This document shows positions 24,916-35,820 of a stretch of DNA of 64,000 nt, piece by piece. The stretch is from positions 135,991,939 through 136,055,938 of the forward strand of contig NC_039359.1 in assembly GCF_003573695.1 (NCBI RefSeq), read 5' to 3'. How positions within the stretch are numbered: the first letter of the stretch is position 1; each line of letters begins with the position of its first letter. The notes beneath the pieces were generated by a model. It was not told the origin of the DNA. It did no database searches and saw only the letters and a list, made by a program, of their open reading frames with translations. The translations under genes and the position numbers were made by a program. Source of the DNA: Papaver somniferum (taxonomy: Eukaryota; Streptophyta; Magnoliopsida; Ranunculales; Papaveraceae).

Positions 24916-25145
24916 GTGGTTGCAAGATACTCTCTGATTGATATTATCTTTTTTTTCTTGTATATAGTTATTATTTTTTTTATTTTTCTTTTTGTATATA
25001 ATTTATTTTTATTTTAGATTTTTTTTTTGTTCCTTTTTAGTCTGAGGTGCAGCGATTGGAGTCGATAACGGGTTAGAAAGTAAGTACTTGATATTCTCGC
25101 AAAGCTTTTGCAAGGTGAGTTATTGGGTAAACTTTACTTTATATT
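24916..25145 (+). other. T-rich leader of the second acidic-ORF element
   Basis: Long T-rich stretch (about 24950-25040), like the leader of the first element. Non-coding. Confidence 0.45.
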
Positions 25146-26632
25146 ATGGTTTCCAGTGAGTTGGCTTCTTTTATAGACTTTTGGAATCTTACCAACAGAG
25201 CAGAGAAAGAGGAGCCATCTAATAGTTCATATGAGGAATATGCATATGCACCTTGTTATTGTCAGGAACCTGTATTAGAGAAGAATATGTAAATAATAAT
25301 TGGAATTATTCTCATAGGTATGATCATTCCGGACATTGTGAAGGTTACGATCATTACCAACCTTACCCAGGTTATGAGCCACATTATATGAATTCCAATT
25401 ATTATTCACACACATATGAGTCACCATATGAAAGAGATAATCAGTCGCACGATGAACTATCTCCGTCTCTCGTATCTAGCCTAGAACAATTGACCAAACA
25501 AACTGAATTATTTGTGATTGCAACTGCTGAGAGTTGTGCTGAAACTGATAGAATGATTGTTGAACTTATGAAACCAGTAAAGGATTGTCATCTATACGAT
25601 GATTCAAGTTCTTATTTTCTTCATATTGATGATATTAATAATGAAACCGTTGTAGATGATGAATCAATATGCTTTGAGGATGAGGATGGACTTGACACTG
25701 GTAGTGATTTTGGGAACTCTGAATCTATTGTATCTTATCCAACTCATGATCATATTACTGATTATTTTCCTATTCAAAAGGACGAGAGTTGTATTAGAAA
25801 CATTACTTATTTAAATAATGATGATTTAGAAGAACCTGTTTATACAGACAATACTATTGTTGAGACTAATGATGAGACAATATATGTTCATAATGAGATA
25901 CCTTCTAGTCATCTAAATAGTGAGATTCCTATAAGTCACTTAGTTGTAGATAATAATGAGGCGATTATTAAGGATATTGTTGCTCCATTGAGCTCCTGTT
26001 TTGCTGACCCATCTTGTGATTTTCTGATTGCTGATGTGGATGTGGAGGCAATTGGTACTGGTCAGGTAACTACTGATTTTGAACCAATCTCAGTTTGTTT
26101 AGCCCATTTTGCATATTCCGATGACCCTATGCTTATTGACATTGTCAATGCATTGTGCCCTCCAATGGTCAATCAAGGTAACTCAACAATGGAAGTTATT
26201 TCCGCTTATTTATAGCCATATTTAAGAGTTACTGATTTTGATGAACTTGAACCACTAGATGCATGTTTAGATCATTGTGTTGAGTTCGATGATTTCTTGC
26301 CTTTTGACATTGTAAATTCATCGCTTCCTCTGATTTCTAGCGAAGATATTGTGTCGACGAGAGTTATTTCAGCTGATTTAGAACCTGATCCAGAGACTTC
26401 ACCCCAAATAGAAACTAATATACATTCTATGTTTGTTGTCCATGTGAGTGATTTATTTATCTCGACTAAGGACTGTTTTATATTGAGAATGGATTTACAC
26501 ATCTTTTTCGATGTTTATAGTGTGTGCAGGTTCATATTTGCAGCTGAACTGGGTTGTTGGATTGATCCCCAACTTTTCAGACTTTATATATATGCTTTGC
26601 AGTTTATTTTGGTGTATCATCACCTGGTTTGA
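25146..26632 (+). pseudogene. Acidic ORF of unknown function, one frameshift and one stop
   Basis: Begins MVSSELASFIDFWNLT at 25146. A frameshift near 25275-25285 moves it into the frame that runs to TAG at 26213-26215. The same frame then continues to TGA at 26630-26632. The N-terminal part is rich in Tyr, His and Pro (NYSHRYDHSGHCEGYDHY), the middle is acidic, and the end has a hydrophobic run followed by CWIDPQLFRLYIY. This repeats the architecture and final DPQLFRL motif of the ORF at 1886-3667, although the proteins differ greatly elsewhere. No enzyme motif is recognised. Confidence 0.68.
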
Positions 26633-27017
26633 GATTACATGATACTGCAAGCAGGCAAAACAAATACCTTTCGCTTCATGTGAGTGAAACCATCGGATTT
26701 GTTCCCGTTTCTCTTTATATTTTATTTGTTTACCTTTTTCATAGCATTTTAGGATTTCCACGCCCATGCTTGGCCGACCCTCTTTTAATCGACCAATCAA
26801 GTCGCTCTAAAGCCGCCACACTTTCACCAGAAGTGTAGTCGCGCCTTATGTTTGGACGACCCCTTTCCTTGGCCAATCAAGTCACTCTGAACTTGCCACC
26901 ATACATTAAATGCCAAACGCACCCTGCCGCGCCACCATACTGGCAAGACAAACGCGCCTTACCACAACAACATATTGATCGGCATGCCAACATGCCACTC
27001 TGCCGCGGTAGCATGCC
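26633..27017. other. Unassigned junction sequence
   Basis: Runs from the end of the acidic-ORF element into GC-rich sequence. From about 26830 'cttggccaatcaagtc'-type words begin, related to the tandem repeats that follow. Confidence 0.35.
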
Positions 27018-27420
27018 ACTTTGGCCACGCCGCCAAACCCTAATTCTTACCACGGCGCCAAATCCTAGCCTTGGCGACTCCGCCAATCCCTAATTCTTAC
27101 CACGGCGCCAAATCCTGGCCTTGGCCACGCCTCCAAGCCCTAATTCTTACCACAACGCCAAATCCTAGCCTTGGCCACGCCACCAAGCCCTAATTCTTAC
27201 CACGACGCCAAATCCTAGCCTTGGCCACGCCGCCAAGCCCTAATTCTTACCACGACGCCAAATCTAGCCTTGGTCATGCCGCCAAGCCCTAATTCATACC
27301 ACGGCGCCAAATCCTAGCCTTGGCCACGCCGCCAAGCCCTAATTTTACCACGACGACGAATCCTAGCCTTGCCCACACCGCCAAGCCTTAATTTTGGCCA
27401 CGGAGCCAAATCTTAGCTTT
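27018..27420. repeat. GC-rich minisatellite, about 50 bp, 8 copies
   Basis: Repeats of 'cttggccacgccgccaagcc' followed by 'ctaattcttaccacgacgcc' and 'aaatcctagc'. Open frames here are repeat artefacts. Confidence 0.9.
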
Positions 27421-27439
27421 GGCCATGCTACAACGCCAC

Positions 27440-27768
27440 AGGCATGGCCATGCCACAACGCCACCGACATGCCGCCATGCCACGACTACTAGTATTCCTC
27501 CATGCCACGGCTACTAGCATGCCGCTATGCCACGACTACTAGCATACCGCCATGTCACGGTTACGCCACTAGGATGCCGCCATGTCACGGATACGCCACT
27601 GGCATGCTGCCATGCCACAGCTACTAGCATGCCGCCATGCCACAGCTACTAGCATGCCGCTATACCACGGCTACTAGCATGCCTCTATGCCGCGGCTACG
27701 CCATTGGCATGCCACTATGTCATGTCTACGCCACTGGCATGCCGCTATTCCATGGCTCCACCAGGCGC
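27440..27768. repeat. GC-rich minisatellite, about 30-33 bp, about 10 copies
   Basis: Repeats of 'gccgccatgccacggctact' plus 'agcat', with a variant 'tacgccactggcat'. Directly follows the 50-bp array. Confidence 0.85.
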
Positions 27769-28055
27769 TACTATGCCAATAACGTCACTTCCCTATACAA
27801 CAAGATGCGGCCATAATCAATGGCCACTCTTCCTCATGAGATGCAATCTCAGCCATCCAAGTTCGCCACTGAACTGACGGACTTGCGGAAAGCCCTAGGC
27901 AACCCGCTACGTCAGGCGCCACTATGCTAATGGCGCCACTTTGCTACACAAAAAAGATGTGGCCATAATCAACGACTACCCTTCCTCATGATATGTAATC
28001 TCATCCATTCAAGTTCGCCACCAAACTGTCGGACTTGTGGCAAGTTTTAGGCGGC
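27769..28055. repeat. About 143-bp tandem duplication
   Basis: 'caggcgctactatgccaata' (27770) and 'caggcgccactatgctaatg' (27913) begin two related units, both containing 'cggccataatcaa'/'tggccataatcaa' and 'aagttcgccac'. Confidence 0.8.
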
Positions 28056-28852
28056 CGACCAAGGCAAGCCTAATAACATCACATGTTATTTTCCTATGGA
28101 AAAGTCTCTTGACTGGACTTGCCACACATAGCAACCTGCTACATGTTTTCCACGAAAACACTCGAGACATCAAACATGTCACAAAGTTGGGGATACTCAT
28201 CAGGGTATTGGTATGGCGGTTTACAGCATGCGGCGTGCAATGCGCCCGTTACAAGAAAGTGTCACGAAGTAGGACAATTAGTGGTGGTAAAAAGTAAAGT
28301 GTGAACAATTCATTACCTTCATCATGGAAGCGTAATAACTGACGGTTACACGAATTCACTTCCCTTATCATGGAAGCATAACGTCTGACGGTTACACGTT
28401 ACTCTATTCTTCCACCACTCAATCGTTTCCATTTCCTACGAGACCAGGGTACGTTTCAATATGACTTGTATAAATAGGCTTCACCTATTTTCACCAAAAA
28501 AATAAGTTTTCGTCGGCAACAACACAGTATCTAGAAATCACCTGGTAGATTTCCATTCAGCTAACCAGTTCTACTATCAGATACGAGTCATAAACAACCA
28601 CACCTTCAGAATCAACTATTCTGGTCTCAACACTCTCTTCGTTCCATCCCTAAGACCAACCCTTCTCCTTCACTTTGTGACCAAAGCAAGCCTGGAACGG
28701 CCATTTCTTGGTTTAGGCCAGGTTTGTACAGATTGATCTCTCGAATCAAAAGTACTCCCGTGCAGTGCATTGTTTAGGGTTTAGATTCATTTCTCATCCA
28801 CACACCCGAAATTACCAAAATCAGCAGAAACAGTTTTCACCCACAAACAAAG
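28056..28852 (+). repeat. LTR-like U3/R region
   Basis: The sequence after the GC-rich arrays contains two copies of an 'atcatggaagc(g/a)taa' / 'tgacggttacac' phrase and a TATA box with a downstream non-coding stretch, as in an LTR. No primer site follows; the segment is cut at about 28853 by truncated copia element A. Lineage unknown. Confidence 0.4.
28469..28478 (+). promoter_or_regulatory. Putative LTR TATA box
   Basis: TATAAATAGG after 'caatatgacttg', followed by 'cttcacctatttt'. This is the best core-promoter match in the region. Confidence 0.5.
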
Positions 28853-29976
28853 GGATGCCCACCTTTGCCAAGCACCCCCACACTTTGAAGTAATCATAAG
28901 ATGGTTGTCTACCTTTCCATAACTCATATGGAGTTTTCTCTGATCCTTTAAAGGGTACTCTGTTCAAGATGTAATTGGCTGAGAGGATAGCCTCCCCCCA
29001 CAAATTCGAAGGTAATCCTGAACTAATCAACATGGCATTCATCATATCCTTAAGGGTACGGTTATTACGTTCAGCTACACCATTAGATTGAGGTGAATAA
29101 GGGCCTTTAGTCTCATGTATTATTCCATGTTCTTCACAGAAATCTCCTACGGGAATTTCATACTCACCACCACGATCAGACCTAATAGTTTTAATGGTAG
29201 TATTCAATTGGTTTTCGACTTCACGTTTATATATCTTAAAGGCTTCTAAGGCATCGTCCTTCCCTCTAAGTAAGTAAACATGGCAGTACCTCGTACAATC
29301 ATCTATAAAAGTAATAAACCATTTCTTACCACCTCTTGTTTAAACTGACTTCATATCAACTAGGTCCGAGTGAATTAAGTCTAAGGGTTTAGAATTTCTC
29401 TGGATATTCTTATTGAATGATTTCTTAGCATGCTTAGATTCTACGGAAATTTCACACTTATGATTTTTATCTAAAGTGAATTTGGGTATGCAGCCTACGC
29501 TATCCAATTTATGCATTGATTTATAGTTTACATGACCAAGTCTACCGTGCCAAACGTTCAATGACACACACATGTAAGCAGAAGAATCATTCGATTTCAA
29601 TTCAGGACAGGTTACATTAAGTTTATATAGACCCCCATTCTTATAACCCTTACCCACATAATCATATCCCTTAGTTACTATAAGTTTTCCAGACTCAATT
29701 GTAACTTTAAAACCCTTATCATCTAAAACAGAACAAGAAACAAGATTTTTGTAGATGTCTGGAACATGAAGAACTTCATTCAATGTGAGAGTCTTTCCAG
29801 ATGTGAGCTTTAGACCGACCTTTCCTTTTCCTGCAACCTCTGATGCAGATGAGTTACCCATATAGAGTTTCTCGCCTTCCCCTACCCTCTGGTAGGAGGT
29901 GAACATGTCTATGTTCCCACAAACATGCTTGGTAGGTCCAAAGTCTACCCACCAATCCATCACATCGGTCACCAAG
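28853..29976 (-). pseudogene. Copia element A pol fragment: protease, gag-pre-integrase, integrase core
   Basis: The protease motif reads WWVDFGPTKHVC, with Phe where copia proteases have Ser or Thr (D-S/T-G). Then come 'LHVPDIYKNLVS', the gag-pre-integrase motif WHGRLGHVNYKSM and the integrase residues: Asp in LIHSDLVD, Asp in TIRSDRGGEY and Glu in NGVAERNNRT. An in-frame TAA follows VDMKSV near 29341. The frame differs from that of gag because of a TTAA duplication near 29978. The fragment ends after WGCLAKVG near 28860. Confidence 0.85.
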
Positions 29977-30861
29977 TTAATTAACTTCAGACACCACAGC
30001 AGAAAACTCGTCTTTGTTATTCTCAACCAAGTTAGCATTATTCTTTTTATCCTTATGTTGTCTACAGTGAACTGCCATGCGACCAGTATTTCTACATACC
30101 CAACAATGACCTTTAATTTTAGTAATGCTAGAATCTGGTTGACGAAATATACCTTTATTGTTAGGTCCATGCTTTGAGTTGCGATTTTTTTTGTCACCTT
30201 TTCCAGCTTTGGATGACTTGTGTTCAGACATATGATCTTTGTTCGCCATGTCCCTTGCATATGACACGTTCTTGTCTTTGGTGCACAACATCTCTTCCAC
30301 TTGAATCTTCTTTCCCAATTCAACCATGTTGATCTCGCCAGTTTCATGTCTCAGCTTTTTCTTGTACTCCGACCAAGAAGATGGTAACTTCTCAATCACC
30401 GTAGACACTTGAAAATTCTCATCAATGACCATACCTTCAGCAAGAATCTCGTTAATGTTTTGATGAAGTTCGAGGAACTGATCAACAACAGACTTATCAT
30501 TCGTCATCTTGAACTCCATAAACTTTTCTACCAGAAATTTCTTGCTTCCTGCAGTCTCAACTTGGTACTTTGCTTCTAATGCAATCCACAACTCATAAGC
30601 AGTCAAGTTATCTTTAGCATTGTAAAAATCATACATTGCATCTTCCAAACCATTCATGATATGATCTTTAGCCAGAAAATTAGACCTCGTGTTAATATTG
30701 ACTTCCTCCTCAGTCAAATTTTCAGCATTGTACAAGTCATCACCTGGAACCATTACATAGTCCAGTTCATGATGGCTCAGATAAAACAACATCTTGGATT
30801 GCCATCTCTTGAAATCCTTTCCGTTAAACTTTTGTGGTCTTTTTACGTCGTTGTTTCCCAT
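29977..30861 (-). pseudogene. gag: Copia element A gag
   Basis: Starts MGNNDVKRPQKFNGKDFKRW at 30861, only about 30 nt from the LTR, and runs 294 residues. 'FNGKDFKRWQSKMLFYL' and 'SNFLAKDHIMNGL' match the copia-type gag fold. The C-terminal zinc knuckle reads CWVCRNTGRMAVHC: the expected His is Arg, so the CCHC set is incomplete. It ends early where a TTAA duplication shifts the frame before the protease. It would normally encode the nucleocapsid protein; this copy is probably defective. Confidence 0.85.
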
Positions 30862-30890
30862 TGTTACAAGGAATAATAATGTGTTAAGAT

Positions 30891-31664
30891 TGTTGGAATC
30901 TTGCAACAATAAACAACACGTTAGATGTATCAAAAACCAATATGTAAAGAAATAATACGAAACAACTCTACCGAATCAAGTAGACGAGGGCAGAATCACA
31001 GGTTCAGCAAGTTGTCCTTAACACATTAGTTCGCGGGTGTACTCGAGTTGAGTAATGCTAAACCCCTCATAGCGAAGATGTGTCCAGGATAAGACTACCC
31101 AATATAACTTAGTTAGCACAACGCAAGTTACCCACTCTTGAACTCAACAACGGGGATGAAAGTAAGAACGCCGCACAAAACAAATGAAGAAGATGATTAA
31201 AAAGAATTGCTTCTTGTGTGTTTTTAAAACATAATTTCGAGTTTTATTTATAGGATGAAGTACTTGCAAATCAAGTTACGTTTTGGTTTTCTTCAAATAC
31301 AAGTAAAACACGTAAAAGAAATTTACCATAAATAAAACTCTTAAGAAATAATTTTGGAATTAATTTCCTAAAGAAAAACTCTCCAAAAATAAATTCGTGT
31401 AGAAAAGGGACTTGGTGCATGGCATACGCGCATATCGCATGGGTCAAAACATGTATATTTGCCCACCCGTTGCACCCACGTTTTACAATATATCCATATG
31501 AAATTGGTTATATAGTGGAGCTCTACTTTAGTTCTCCACAATGTGGGACTAAGAAACATCTCATTCACTCATAAAATGAGCAAGTATCCTTGGACCCATA
31601 GGTCACTCGATCAAACCACACCAAGACCAAATATCTTTTACTATAAAACGTATTTTCTCCAACA
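30891..31664 (-). repeat. 5' LTR of copia element A (774 bp)
   Basis: Plus-strand limits TGTTGGAATC...TCTCCAACA. Homologous in ends and layout to the LTR at 58591-59304 ('atgtgggacta' block near the far end). The flanking base run after it is TGATG. Confidence 0.8.
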
Positions 31665-31783
31665 TGATGATGGTGTTGTTTTTGAGAATAATGAATATAG
31701 AGATGGAGAGAAAGTTACTGGTAACCGAGAGAAGACAAGGAGTGCTGGTGATTCTCGGCGCTGGAAGTCAGTTAGAAAGATTT
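31665..31783 (+). other. Short flank between copia A and copia B
   Basis: Sequence between the two LTRs that likely continues at 49813, the other side of copia B. It looks like part of an LTR-type leader; nothing is coded. Confidence 0.35.
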
Positions 31784-32128
31784 TGTAGAAAATCTGATAT
31801 CAAAGACTTAATGAAAGAACACAAAACTTAACTCAAACAAACTCTCTTCAATTGATAAATTTTTTCTCATGGCTCAACAGCCTATTTATATGACTCACAA
31901 ACTTGACTCTCAAGTAAAAAGACTTTCCTAATAAAAAACAAACTCTAGCAAGAAACTTCTAGACAATTCTCACGTAAACAAATTCTTAAAACAGGTATTA
32001 CTTGTAACCCAAGTAAACTTCTAAAAACCGTACCGTGGATCAGCAACTCTTGTTGATCCATCCACTTCATGTAAACTGTCCCAGTTGATCCATACTATAC
32101 TGGATCAACACACACTGTTGATCCATAT
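31784..32128 (-). repeat. Left (3') LTR of copia B, outer part
   Basis: Starts TGTAGAAAATCTGATATC, matching 49394. It is broken at 32128 by the Tat element and resumes at 41263. It carries four TTGATCCA/TGGATCAA octamers (32053, 32085, 32101, 32118). Confidence 0.92.
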
Positions 32129-32605
32129 TGTAGTTGCAGGAAATCCTACACTACACCCCTCATATGATTTCATTAACACTCAACTCATTTTAGATTAACA
32201 ATCTTAATTTTATTGATGAATCTTTGAACAATCTTACAAGAAAAGATAAAGGAATCAAGAATAACCACTGCTCTAGATTTTCTCTCTCCTATTTACTTGC
32301 TTCTCGCCCAGAAAAATATCTCTCCCTTTCCTGTACAACTGAACGACTATTTATAGGGAAATACATAGTGGATGACAGCTAATCTGTCCTTTATTTTCGG
32401 ATATGTCTCGCGACATTCTCGCAACCTTACAAATGTTAATCTCGCAAACTCTATAATTTTCGCAGGACCATCACATCTTTTTCATGATTTTAGCTGACGT
32501 CGTTTATTATATCATTTCTGAAATTGTTCTGCGACGCTGTTGTGTTGTGTTGTGTTGTTGATAATTTTCGCTGAGACATTATTGCTGCGAGATTATGATC
32601 CTACA
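32129..32605 (-). repeat. Tat element LTR (3' side)
   Basis: Plus-strand limits TGTAGTTGCAGG...GATCCTACA. Near-identical to 40788-41257, differing by small indels. Confidence 0.93.
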
Positions 32606-32806
32606 TCTTTCCTCTTCCCATATCTTCTATGCGAAGTAGAGAATGATGTGAGAAATGCCGCAGTTATCCATCATTTCATATTCTGCATTTATCACACTAT
32701 CCTTTTTCCCATCTGTTTCTTGACACGTCTTTTGTAACTGCTACTTTTTAACCACTTACATCTTTCCGCATTAATCGTGTTTATCTTCTCGAGAAAAAAT
32801 TTCCTC

Positions 32807-32815
32807 TATATATAC
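32807..32815 (+). promoter_or_regulatory. Putative TATA box of the antisense Tat gene
   Basis: TATATATAC about 190 bp before the first ATG of the antisense gene, followed by a CT-rich stretch typical of plant 5' leaders. Confidence 0.45.
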
Positions 32816-33004
32816 TCTTTCTCACTCTCTTTTTCTCTCTTTTTATTTTCTCTGCAACTTCATCGTTCTTCTGCAAATTCCGTTATCGCAACTTTTCTTC
32901 TTCTTTCAATCTTTTTAAGTTCTTCTTCATCTCCATACTGTTCCCTCTGTAGATCTTCATCATTCGTAATTTTTTTCGAAATAATCTTCCTGCTAGTGTT
33001 TTCC

Positions 33005-35250
33005 ATGGATTCATCAAGGTTAGTTTTCTTTTTTCTTCCTTATGGGTTTTGCTGAAATTGATCTTGCTTACTGCCTTATTTGATGTTGTTTATGTGATTC
33101 ACATATTGTTGTTATTTCAGCAAAAGCACCTCCAACACTAAATTTACGGTTCAGAACCCTAATATTCCCAAACCGCAGCATAAGATTGTTGTATACAAAA
33201 GAAAGTCTGTGAATCAGAAGGTAGTAAGAAACATTATTCTTTTCTAATAACAATATTGTTGCCTCTGTTTCTTATCTGGATTGTAATTCGCAGGGTGATA
33301 AGGATGTCAATAAACCTCTCAAAAAATCTCGCCACCTTAAAACTGTTGAAACCTCTGTTCTATTCCACTTACTTATCTCTTCTAAATCTCTTGCGACATC
33401 TTCACAAGTTAAACCATTTTCTCCAATTCGCGAAAAAGCTTCCTCAGACTTCATTTCTTCAACTGAACTTTCAATGATTGAAACCCCCATTATTGATCCT
33501 TCTGTGAATGAAACTTCTTCTCTTCCTATTGATAATGTTTCTCAACCTTCTATCATTGCCAGTTCTCTACCTGAGCCTCTTCCCTTTTCGAAAGAAACCG
33601 TGTAAGGAATAAATATTGCTTTCAAAGTTTTTTCTGAAGTCCTGGATGATGGCAAGAAGTCTCCCATTGATCCTGTCAAGTCTGGTATTTGCGAAATTCT
33701 GAGTAAGTATTTCGGTTCTGACAGAGATGCTTCTCAAACATCTTTGGAAAAAGAGTGTAATGCTCTTCGTCTCGAAAATCAAAAGCTTCAGAATGTTTTG
33801 CTAGATCGTGCAACCTTCGCAAGAAGAATAATGAACTGAGAGGTATGATTTCCTTATCTGTGTCTTCAATTTGCCTTTCTGATGATTTTATCCTTCCCAT
33901 ATTTAATTATCCTTGAAATCCCTCTTTCGCATGTTATGCCTTAGACCAGAAACGAATAATGGAGAGATACCAATTTGAATCTGCTGTTGAAGAAGCCCGT
34001 GTTGATAAAGAGATTTTGATGGATCAATATAACCAATTAGATAACCTCTATTCATACTCTGTTGATCATATAAATAATCTTACCAATGAAAATACCCAAT
34101 TAGTTCAGAGGCAAGATGTATTAAGTAATGAAATATCTCGCATTTCTTATTCTTTTAATAAATCTAATTTAGGGATGGAAACTTTATCAGATGAGAATAA
34201 AACCTTATCTCAAGAGAAGCGAACTTGTTTAAACAAGATGGCGATATCTTCGCAACAACTTAGCATTCTTCAGAAAGTATGTGATGACCAAGAAAAATCT
34301 CTTCGATATTTGAGAAATGAACTTAAAAAAGTAACAGAGTCCTCTATCGCTAAAAGAGATACACTCATTCAAGGTAGAATATATTTAAATTTAAAGGCGA
34401 ATCAACTTAAAGAACAATATTCCAAATTAGAAGAATCTTATTCTTCTCTTGCGAAGAAAAATGCCTTTCTTATTTCTAAAGAGAAAAATCTTCAGTCTCG
34501 ACTTAAAGGTTTAGTTGGAGATAAATTTGATGACGCAATGGACCGTTGGGAGAATAGTTGTCTGACCTTGATTCAACACCTTATTTCGAAAAAAGGAAGG
34601 TAGTCATAATAGTTTGACTGTCTTAACTATCTTTTCTTTGTCATATCTTTTTGAGTTCTTCATCTTATTGAAATTTTGTATTCTACCTTTCGCAGAGTCT
34701 GAGAAAAATCTTCATTCCTCCATTTCTGTTTTGGAGGCTAAATATGCCAAAATTCGCAAAGAAAATGCATTACTCGTCTCTGTCCTTACTGGTTCTCGCG
34801 ACCGAGCAGAAAGAAGACTTGATTATCTTGCTTACTTTAAGGATATTCAAGATAGGAATCATCAGAGAGCACTTCTTCGTCAAGTTCATCTCCGGATGAA
34901 GTCCTTGTAAATGATATTTTATTGTCTAAATCTCTTCCTCCTACATCAATCGAACCTTTGGAAGTAGATGATGATGAAGTTCCTCGTCCTGCTGATAGTG
35001 ATTATGATTATGAAAGTGGTGCAGAGGATATTTTTGGAAGATGAAGAAGATTCCTTCTAAGGAAGCACTGCTGGTGTTAATCAAAATGAAAAAAAAAGAA
35101 ATCTCTTCTGAAGAAGTAATTGCTGGCGATAATCAAGGTGCTAATCAAGGCGAAGATCAGAATCGAAATGAAGGAGAGGCTTGCGATAATGAGAACATTG
35201 GCGAAGAACGTCTATTATCTCCTTCTACTGGAATTAATACTGAAGCATGA
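33005..35250 (+). pseudogene. Spliced antisense coiled-coil gene within the Tat element
   Basis: Probable exons 33005-33018, 33121-33220, 33294-33842, 33945-34599 and 34696-35250, each with good GT and AG borders. It starts MDSSR, then a basic stretch (HKIVVYKRKS), a Ser/Pro-rich segment, then a long coiled coil over exons 4-5 (MERYQFESAVEEARVDKEIL and on, with heptad Leu/Ile). It ends in an acidic tail rich in Asp, Glu, Asn and Gln. Lesions: TAA at 33603-33605, a one-base slip before exon 3 ends (near 33815), a slip near 34590, and further slips in the tail. It is opposite to pol, in the region between integrase and LTR. Extra antisense ORFs in this place are known for some Tat elements. The function is unknown; the coiled coil suggests a protein-binding role. 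Confidence 0.68.
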
Positions 35251-35509
35251 GCTTCTTATCTAGTTCTTCTTGAATTGTCTATCTTTATTACTTTTTGCGA
35301 ATAATATTCTTCAACCAACTTTGGAATCAATTTTCCCTTTTAGTATTTTGCTGGTGAGAAAGATAATGCTCTTGTTTATTGATTCCCATACTTGCCTCTC
35401 ATTATCTTTCTTGCAAAAATAATCTGTTATGAATACTTATAAATATTTTGTTTTGTCATGTGGTCTTATTTTCCTTCCTAATTAAAGGTCTTATTATGCC
35501 ACCTCTTGT
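35251..35509. other. Non-coding spacer after the antisense gene
   Basis: AT-rich; nothing recognised. Confidence 0.4.
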
Positions 35510-35820
35510 CATTGCGAAAAATCGCAGGACGTCTTGCACTTTCATGCAAAACCCATTGATCTTGCCTTAACTTTTTCTTTTGTATTATGGCCTCTTCAGG
35601 AATGTTGCGACAATATGACAGGCCTAAATATTCTTGCGAAAATAAAGCCCCATGACATTGCCGTCTTGCGACGAAATCGCAGGACGTCTTCGCACTTTCA
35701 TGCGAAAACCCATTGATCTCGTCTTATTTTTCTTTTGTATTATTGCCTCTTCAGGATTGTTGCAAAAATATGACAAGGCTTAATACCCTTGCGAGTAAAA
35801 AGCCTCATGACATTTGCATC
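35510..35820. repeat. About 155-bp tandem duplication in the Tat 3' region
   Basis: Both units contain 'aatcgcaggacgtctt', 'actttcatgc(a/g)aaa' and 'cccattgatct', then 'gcctcttcagga'. Starts near 35510 and 35664. Confidence 0.85.

Larger units (their letters stand above)
24560..26632 (+). mobile_element. Second acidic-ORF (Athila-related) element, 5' part
   Basis: An LTR-like segment, a tRNA-Asp-like primer site and an ORF related in layout to that of the first element follow in order. No matching 3' LTR is found in the window, so the element is truncated or rearranged to the right, where GC-rich repeats begin. Confidence 0.6.
28853..31664 (-). mobile_element. Ty1/copia element A, truncated (5' LTR, gag, protease, integrase part)
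   Basis: Reading on the minus strand: 5' LTR 31664-30891, gag, protease-like segment, gag-pre-integrase and integrase, then loss of everything after the integrase core at about 28853. Reverse transcriptase, RNase H and the 3' LTR are missing. It belongs to the same family as element C (58591-64000), shown by matching LTR ends, the shared LTR-adjacent 16-mer and closely similar integrase. Confidence 0.88.

Noticed and set aside
26848..27093. Open frames on both strands at the start of the GC-rich arrays
   Set aside because: They lie in tandem repeats whose unit happens to be open; no recognisable protein.
32777..33055. CT-rich plus-strand frame (92 codons) before the antisense gene
   Set aside because: Low-complexity Ser/Phe reading of a pyrimidine-rich leader; the spliced model starting at 33005 fits better.
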